In this document: piece by piece, positions 51,074-56,329 of the stretch
Position numbering within the stretch: position 1 is the stretch's first letter
How the letters are laid out: every line of letters begins with the position of its first letter
Source of the DNA: Collinsella sp. AF08-23
GTDB taxonomy: Bacteria; Actinomycetota; Coriobacteriia; Coriobacteriales; Coriobacteriaceae
DNA: 56,329 nucleotides
Assembly: GCF_003479805.1 (NCBI RefSeq)
Contig: NZ_QUHV01000015.1
Coordinates: forward strand, 1 to 56,329
Direction of reading: 5' to 3'
Position numbers and translations under genes: made by a program
Notes under the pieces: model-generated
Seen by the model: the letters and a program-made list of their open reading frames with translations, nothing else
The model's database searches: none
Told to the model about the DNA's origin: nothing

Positions 51074-51113
51074 ACGTTTCGATGCAATTACCGCTGCGTT
51101 GCAAGCGTGAAAC
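51074..51113. promoter_or_regulatory. Imperfect dyad in the glnN-gltB divergent region
   Basis: ACGTTTCGATGCAA and TTGCAAGCGTGAAACAT are roughly complementary around a 12-bp centre. It lies 74 bp from the glnN start in the 362-bp region between the two divergent nitrogen genes, so it could be a nitrogen-regulator site. No other clear signal was found in the region. Confidence 0.3.
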
Positions 51114-51362
51114 ATATCGTAGCGTACCGCATGCTGCCTGCGGAAAGAATGTCGTAAGCACACCTGCGGCAAAAAAATCATGCGACGGCGTATTTCGTCC
51201 GTTTTTGGATAATCCCAGCTCAGCATGGGTGTGAAATGTGCGTATTCAGATGTTCGCATGCCGGAAACCATCGGGAAACACACCTGCAAACCACACGCAA
51301 CCAACCGAACGTACCATTCCTGCCGAACGATTCTCACTGGCATCAAGAGCAAAGGAGCAGGC

Positions 51363-54300
51363 ATGGAACAGACACCCATATCGCCCGCCACAGGCAAGGA
51401 CGACCAGCCGACCCTCTATAAACCCGAATTCGAACACGATGCATGCGGCATCGGCGCCCTGGCGAGCATCAAGGGTGAGCGCAGCCACCAGATCCTCGAC
51501 GACGCCCTCTCCGTCTTGGTGAACCTCGAGCACCGCGGCGGCGTGGGGCTCGAGCGCAACACCGGTGACGGCGCGGGCATTCTCTTCCAGGTCCCCCACC
51601 GATTCTTCCGCAAGGAGGCACAGAAGTGCGGGCATCTCCTGCCCGCAGAGGGCGACTACGGCGTGGCGATGGTCTTTTTGCCGCGCGATGAACACGGAGT
51701 GGTGGACGCACGCCGCATCTTCGAAGAGGAATGCGCCGCTTGCGGTATCCCCCTGCTCTTTTGGCGCACCGTCCCCGTCGATCCGCACGACCTCGGTTCG
51801 ACCGCACAAGCTTGCATGCCCACCATCATGCAGGCGTTCCTGGGACGCCCCGACTCGATCGAGGCCGGTGACGAATTCGAGCGCGCCCTCTACGTGTGCC
51901 GTCGCTCCATCGAGAAGCGCGCCGATGCCGAGCCCTCCCTCGACGGGAAGATCTTCTACATCTGCTCCATGAGCGCGCGGACCATCGTGTACAAGGGCAT
52001 GCTCGTCGCGACCCAGATGCGCCGTTTCTACATCGACCTCAACGACGCCGCCGTCAAGACGGCCGTCGCGCTCGTCCACTCCCGCTATTCGACCAACACC
52101 ACGCCCAGCTGGGAGCGCGCGCACCCCAATCGCCTCATCATCCACAACGGCGAGATCAACACCTTGAAGGGCAACGTCAACTGGATCCGCGCGCGTGAGC
52201 CCAACCTCTATTCGCCCGTGCTCCAACACGATTTGGAACGCGTGCTGCCCATCATCAACCGCGAGGGATCGGACTCCGCGATCCTCGACAACGTGCTCGA
52301 ATTCCTTGTGCAAAACGGCAGGCCCCTCACGCGCGCCGTCTCGATGCTCATGCCCGAGCCCTGGGATCACAATGACGCACTCACGCCGGAGCGCCGTTCC
52401 TACGACGCCTACCAGTCCATGCTCATGGAGCCCTGGGACGGACCTGCCGCCATCGCGTTCACCGATGGACGCACGCTCGGCGCCGCCCTCGACCGTAACG
52501 GCCTGCGCCCGGCTCGCTATTACGTGACGCGCGACGACCGCTTCCTGCTGTCCTCCGAGGTTGGAACCATCGAGGTCGACCCTGCCAACGTCCTCACCTC
52601 CGGGCTGCTCGGTCCGGGCGAGATGCTCGAGGTCGATTTCTCCCAGGCGCGCGTGATCTACAACGACGAGCTTCGCTCTGGCCTGGCCAAGCTCAAGCCG
52701 TTCCGCGACTGGATTGCCGAGGAGATGCTCACCCTTGCGGACATCGCGGACGAATCTGGCAGCAATGCAGACGCCGACGGGGCAGATATGCTGTCGGCCG
52801 TCGAGGCCGCCAAGCTCGGCCACCACTGGGATGACGTCGATGAGGTCGTGCGCCCCATGGCCCTGACGGGCAAGGTGCCGCTCGCCTCCATGGGCATCGA
52901 CGCCCCGCTCGCCTGCCTCTCCACCAAGACGCGCTCTTTCTTCGACTACTTCTACCAGCTGTTCGCCCAAGTGACGAACCCACCCATCGACGCACTGCGC
53001 GAGCACGTGGTCACTTCCACCATCCTGTACCTGGGCAATCACGGCAACTTGCTGGAGGACAGCCGCAGCGCCTGCCAACTCATCCGCCTAGACTCCCCAA
53101 TCCTCACGGGTGAGCAGTTCAAGGCAATCTCCTCAATCGACCGCACGGGTTTCCATGCCCGCACCTTCCGCGCCGTCTACCTGCGCGATGCGGGAGAAGG
53201 TGCGCTTGAGCGCGCGCTCGATGAGCTGTGCCGCGAGGTCGAGCGGGCGGTGCGCGACGGCGTGAACATCGTGACACTCTCCGACCGCGCGGGCTCAGGT
53301 GAGGTCTCCATTCCGTCCCTCCTCGCCGTCGGAGCGGTTCACAACCACCTGATGCGCTCGGGGCTGCGCACCTTCGCCGACCTCATCGTCGAGTGCGGCG
53401 ACGCGCTCTCGGCGCACGACCTCGCCGCGCTTGTAAGTTACTCGGCAAGCGGCATCTACCCGTACGGCGCCCACACGCACATCGCGCGTCTGGCGCACGA
53501 GGGCGACCTTGTGGAAGCCGACGGCCGTGTGCTTTGCGCTCGAGAGGGCATCGAACGCTTCGACCGCGCGGCAACAGCGGGCGTGGTGTCCATCATGTCC
53601 AAGATGGGCATCTCCACCATGCAAAGCTACCATTCCGCCCAGATCTTCGAGGCCGTCGGCCTCGCACCTGAGCTCGTCGACCGCTTCTTCTCGGGCACGG
53701 TCAGCCGCGTGGGCGGCATGGGCCTCGCCGAGCTTCAGCGCGAACTCGATGAGCGGGTGGATGCCGCGGAGAGAATCGCGCATTCTCCCGCGCCCGACCA
53801 GCTCCCCACGCTCGGCCTCACCAAGTGGCGCCCCTTGGGCGGCGAAGACCACCTCATCGACCCCCAAACCGTCTACCTGCTGCAACGTGCCGTGCACGAA
53901 GACGACGCCGAGGCATTCGAAGCGTATAGCGCCCGCCTGCACCGCCCGGGCCGCGTCGTGCGCCTGCGCGACCTGATCGACTTCGACGCATCCGATCGCG
54001 CGCCCATCCCGCTCGATCAGGTCGAGGACGCGCGCTCCATCGCCACGCGCTTCAACACCGGCGCCATGAGCTATGGCTCCATCAGCCGCGAGGCCCACGA
54101 GTGTCTCGCCATCGCCATGAACCGTCTGCACGGCCGGTCCAACTCGGGCGAAGGCGGCGAGGACCCGCGCCGCGAGACGCCGCTCGCGGATGGCGACTCG
54201 GTGAACTCCGCCATCAAACAGGTCGCTTCTGGCCGCTTTGGCGTGACGAGCCGGTACCTCTCCTCGGCAACCGAGATCCAGATCAAGATGGCGCAGGGCG

Positions 54301-56084
54301 CGAAACCCGGCGAGGGCGGCCACCTGCCCGGCAAGAAGGTCTACCCTTGGATCGCCGAGGTCCGACAGTCGACGCCCGGCATCGGCCTCATCTCGCCTCC
54401 TCCGCACCACGACATCTACTCCATCGAGGACCTGGCCGAGCTCATCTTCGACCTCAAGTGCGCCAACCCCCGTGCGCGCGTGAGCGTCAAGCTTGTGAGC
54501 GAGGCGGGCGTGGGAACCATCGCCACCGGCGTCGCCAAGGGTGCCGCCAACAAGATCTTGATCTCGGGCCACAACGGCGGCTCGGGCGCGGCCCCGCGCG
54601 ATTCCATCTGGCACGCCGGCCTGCCGCTGGAGCTCGGCCTTGCCGAGGCACAGCAGACGCTCGTGCGCAACGGCCTGCGCTCCCGCGTGGTGCTCGAGGC
54701 GGACGGCAAGCTCATGGACGGCACCGACGTCGCCGTGGCGTGCCTGCTGGGCGCCGAGGAGTTCGGCTTCGCCACCATGCCGCTCATCGCCATGGGGTGC
54801 CTCATGCAGCGCGACTGCCAGCAGGACACGTGCCCGGCCGGCATCGCCACGCAGAACTGCCGCCTGCGCCACGGCTTCGCCGGTAAGCCCGAGCACGTCG
54901 AGCGGTTCATGTTGTTCGTCGTCGAGCAGCTGCGCGGCGTGATGGCGCGTCTGGGCTTCGCCACCGTCGACGAGATGGTCGGGCACGTCGAATGCCTGCG
55001 CCAGGTGCGCGGCGCCGGAAACTGGAAGTCCGACCTCCTCGACCTCTCCCGTGTCCTCGCGCCGGCTCGCTGCGAGTTCGGCTCCCATATCCCCGGGGCC
55101 GATTGCCGCCACTACCTGCCCTACATGGCGGCCGATTCGAACCTCGACGAGACGCTCGACGCCACGCTGCTCATCCCTCGCACCGCCCACGCCCGCTCGC
55201 ACATGGTCCCCGTCCAGCTGGACGTCGACATTGCCAACATCAACCGCTGCACGGGCACCATGCTCGGACATGCCGTCACCAGTGCGCACCCCAACGGGCT
55301 GCCGGAGGGCTCCATCACGGTACGGTGCACGGGCTCTGCGGGCCAGAGCTTCGGCGCATTCGTTCCCAGCGGCATGACGCTCAGCGTGCGCGGCGACGCG
55401 AACGACTACTTTGGCAAGGGCCTCTCGGGAGGCGTCCTGTCCGTGGCACCCCCAGAGGGCGCGACCTTCAAGTTCGACGAGAACGTCATCGTGGGCAACG
55501 TCGCGTTCATGGGCGCGACGGGCGGTCGCGGCTTTGTAAACGGCCTTGCCGGCCAGCGCTTCGCCGTGAGGAACTCGGGTGCGACCGTGGTCGTCGAGGG
55601 TGTGGGCGCACATGGCTGCGAGTACATGACGGGCGGTGTCGCGCTCATCCTCGGCGAGGTCGGGCACAACTTCGGCGCCGGCATGACGGGCGGCGTCGCC
55701 TACGTCTACGACGAGTACGGCACGCTTGCCAGCCGCGTGAACGCGGAGACGCTCACGCTCGAGCGGCCGGACGCCTCCGAACTCGCCCGCATCCGTTCAC
55801 TCATCGAGGAGCACGTCAGGTACACGGCGAGTCCGCGCGGCATGAGGCTTCTGTACTGCTTCTCCGACATCGAGCACGCCTTTATCAAGGTGATTCCCAC
55901 CGAATACCGGCACATGCTCGAAATCGTGACGGAGGAGGAACGCGCCGGACACTCCCACGAGGCGGCCGTCGAGCGCGCCTTCGAAATCATGACCGCGCCC
56001 TCAGCAAGCGCAGCATCCGCTGCAAGCACCATTCCCTCATCCATCTGCAGTCCCATGAGCACCAAGGAGGCCCACCATGGGTAA
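51363..56084 (+). CDS. gltB: Glutamate synthase large subunit
   Basis: 1573 aa. The start MEQTPISPATGKDD has AAAGGAG; a frame open from 51225 is not supported. Cys28 in EHDACGIGALASI is the glutaminase nucleophile, exposed after removal of a 27-residue propeptide. Then the central domain, the FMN-binding synthase domain (SGHNGGSGAAPRDS) with the 3Fe-4S cysteines in QRDCQQDTCPAG, and the C-terminal GXGXG beta-helix (GGVLSVAPPEG). It transfers the glutamine amide to 2-oxoglutarate. It overlaps gltD by 8 bp, but gltD is truncated here. Confidence 0.98.
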   Translation: MEQTPISPATGKDDQPTLYKPEFEHDACGIGALASIKGERSHQILDDALSVLVNLEHRGGVGLERNTGDGAGILFQVPHRFFRKEAQKCGHLLPAEGDYGVAMVFLPRDEHGVVDARRIFEEECAACGIPLLFWRTVPVDPHDLGSTAQACMPTIMQAFLGRPDSIEAGDEFERALYVCRRSIEKRADAEPSLDGKIFYICSMSARTIVYKGMLVATQMRRFYIDLNDAAVKTAVALVHSRYSTNTTPSWERAHPNRLIIHNGEINTLKGNVNWIRAREPNLYSPVLQHDLERVLPIINREGSDSAILDNVLEFLVQNGRPLTRAVSMLMPEPWDHNDALTPERRSYDAYQSMLMEPWDGPAAIAFTDGRTLGAALDRNGLRPARYYVTRDDRFLLSSEVGTIEVDPANVLTSGLLGPGEMLEVDFSQARVIYNDELRSGLAKLKPFRDWIAEEMLTLADIADESGSNADADGADMLSAVEAAKLGHHWDDVDEVVRPMALTGKVPLASMGIDAPLACLSTKTRSFFDYFYQLFAQVTNPPIDALREHVVTSTILYLGNHGNLLEDSRSACQLIRLDSPILTGEQFKAISSIDRTGFHARTFRAVYLRDAGEGALERALDELCREVERAVRDGVNIVTLSDRAGSGEVSIPSLLAVGAVHNHLMRSGLRTFADLIVECGDALSAHDLAALVSYSASGIYPYGAHTHIARLAHEGDLVEADGRVLCAREGIERFDRAATAGVVSIMSKMGISTMQSYHSAQIFEAVGLAPELVDRFFSGTVSRVGGMGLAELQRELDERVDAAERIAHSPAPDQLPTLGLTKWRPLGGEDHLIDPQTVYLLQRAVHEDDAEAFEAYSARLHRPGRVVRLRDLIDFDASDRAPIPLDQVEDARSIATRFNTGAMSYGSISREAHECLAIAMNRLHGRSNSGEGGEDPRRETPLADGDSVNSAIKQVASGRFGVTSRYLSSATEIQIKMAQGAKPGEGGHLPGKKVYPWIAEVRQSTPGIGLISPPPHHDIYSIEDLAELIFDLKCANPRARVSVKLVSEAGVGTIATGVAKGAANKILISGHNGGSGAAPRDSIWHAGLPLELGLAEAQQTLVRNGLRSRVVLEADGKLMDGTDVAVACLLGAEEFGFATMPLIAMGCLMQRDCQQDTCPAGIATQNCRLRHGFAGKPEHVERFMLFVVEQLRGVMARLGFATVDEMVGHVECLRQVRGAGNWKSDLLDLSRVLAPARCEFGSHIPGADCRHYLPYMAADSNLDETLDATLLIPRTAHARSHMVPVQLDVDIANINRCTGTMLGHAVTSAHPNGLPEGSITVRCTGSAGQSFGAFVPSGMTLSVRGDANDYFGKGLSGGVLSVAPPEGATFKFDENVIVGNVAFMGATGGRGFVNGLAGQRFAVRNSGATVVVEGVGAHGCEYMTGGVALILGEVGHNFGAGMTGGVAYVYDEYGTLASRVNAETLTLERPDASELARIRSLIEEHVRYTASPRGMRLLYCFSDIEHAFIKVIPTEYRHMLEIVTEEERAGHSHEAAVERAFEIMTAPSASAASAASTIPSSICSPMSTKEAHHG

Positions 56085-56292
56085 ACCCGGAGCTTTTCTC
56101 ACCACGGATCGGCAGGCCCACGTCCTGCGGCCGACCGATGAACGCACGCGCGACTTCGACCCGCTGTATCGCGAACCCGGCGAGGATGTCCGGCGTGAGC
56201 AGGCGAGCCGCTGCATGATGTGCGGCGTCGCCTTCTGTCAATCGGGCATATCGTTCGGGCGCGCACGCACGAGCGGGTGCCCGCTGCACTGA
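56077..56292 (+). pseudogene. gltD: Truncated glutamate synthase small subunit
   Basis: 71 codons. MGKPGAFLTTDRQAHVLRPT starts behind AAGGAGG within the gltB end. The N-terminal iron-sulfur region is correct (EQASRCMMCGVAFCQSG, GRARTSGCPLH), the point where GltD normally goes on with NLIPEWND. Instead a TGA follows at once and the sequence becomes unrelated. The FAD- and NADPH-binding parts are missing. Probably broken by an insertion sequence; the remainder may lie beyond the edge. If the join is real, glutamate synthase lacks its electron donor. Confidence 0.8.
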
Positions 56293-56329
56293 TGTGGCTA
56301 TACTAAATTGGACAGTCGGATGAGAGTCT
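56290..56329. mobile_element. Probable end of an IS3-family insertion sequence
   Basis: Sequence after the gltD break starts TGATGTGGCTATACTAAATT followed by GGACAGT. IS3-family ends begin TG and carry GGACA about 20 bp in. Only 40 bp are visible, so no transposase and no target duplication can be seen. Confidence 0.55.

Noticed and set aside
45168..55667. Long minus-strand frames opposite murT-gatD (838 codons) and gltB (790 codons)
   Set aside because: Same shadow effect; translations show no domain and the sense genes are intact.

Overview
The window is a GC-rich (roughly 60 percent) chromosomal segment of an actinobacterium. The gene set fits class Coriobacteriia, with a Collinsella-like organism as the best guess. 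It has type III glutamine synthetase (GlnN), the MEP isoprenoid pathway, DisA, a Veg protein, tRNA genes with encoded CCA, and gene orders otherwise known from Bacillota. This placement comes from gene content, not from a database search. Nearly all genes from the left edge to about 41.3 kb are on the minus strand; a plus-strand block fills 41.6-48.0 kb and gltB starts a second one at 51.4 kb.

Region 1 (0-8.1 kb): the start of an exported protein cut by the left edge, a PadR-controlled membrane protein, then the translation/transcription block rpmG, tRNA-Trp, secE, nusG, rplK, rplA, preceded by tRNA-Tyr, tRNA-Thr, tRNA-Met, tuf. Region 2 (8.1-17.6 kb): clpC, disA, ispD, ispF, cysS, rlmB, yacP/rae1 and tRNA-Thr. 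Regions 1 and 2 together keep the order of the Bacillus subtilis clpC-to-rplA neighbourhood, minus several genes. Region 3 (17.9-24 kb): pepD, a PadR/ABC exporter operon and a small toxin-antitoxin pair on the plus strand. Region 4 (24-33 kb): lysS with a fused tRNA-binding domain, greA, tatA, tRNA-Pro, ispE, veg, dtd, rdgB, rph, murI and a HAD phosphatase. Region 5 (33-38 kb): tRNA-Val and the arginine operon argCJBD. Region 6 (38-48 kb): an AbiEi-like protein, an iron alcohol dehydrogenase, and plus-strand genes ending in a single-chain MurT-GatD fusion. Region 7 (48-56.3 kb): bioY, tRNA-Glu and glnA on the minus strand, then gltB and a gltD cut after 71 codons by what looks like the end of an insertion sequence.

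The strongest unexplained signal is a GC-rich element of about 110 bp beside three single tRNA genes (Thr-UGU, Val-UAC, Glu-UUC). At each locus the tRNA 3' end (from the T-loop) plus its terminator is duplicated. The element sits between the two copies, can fold into hairpins with partly compensated base changes, and ends in an inverted T-arm that follows the sequence of its own tRNA. Two further repeat families occur: a ~99-bp unit after cysS and lysS, and a double-hairpin element with TTTGAAAT/ATTTCAAA arms at three or four intergenic sites.

Functionally the window carries core translation, the MEP steps IspD, IspE and IspF, cell-wall steps (MurI; MurT-GatD amidation of lipid II), nitrogen assimilation (GlnA, GltB, broken GltD), arginine synthesis, nucleotide-pool and tRNA quality control (RdgB, Dtd, Rph), and c-di-AMP signalling (DisA).
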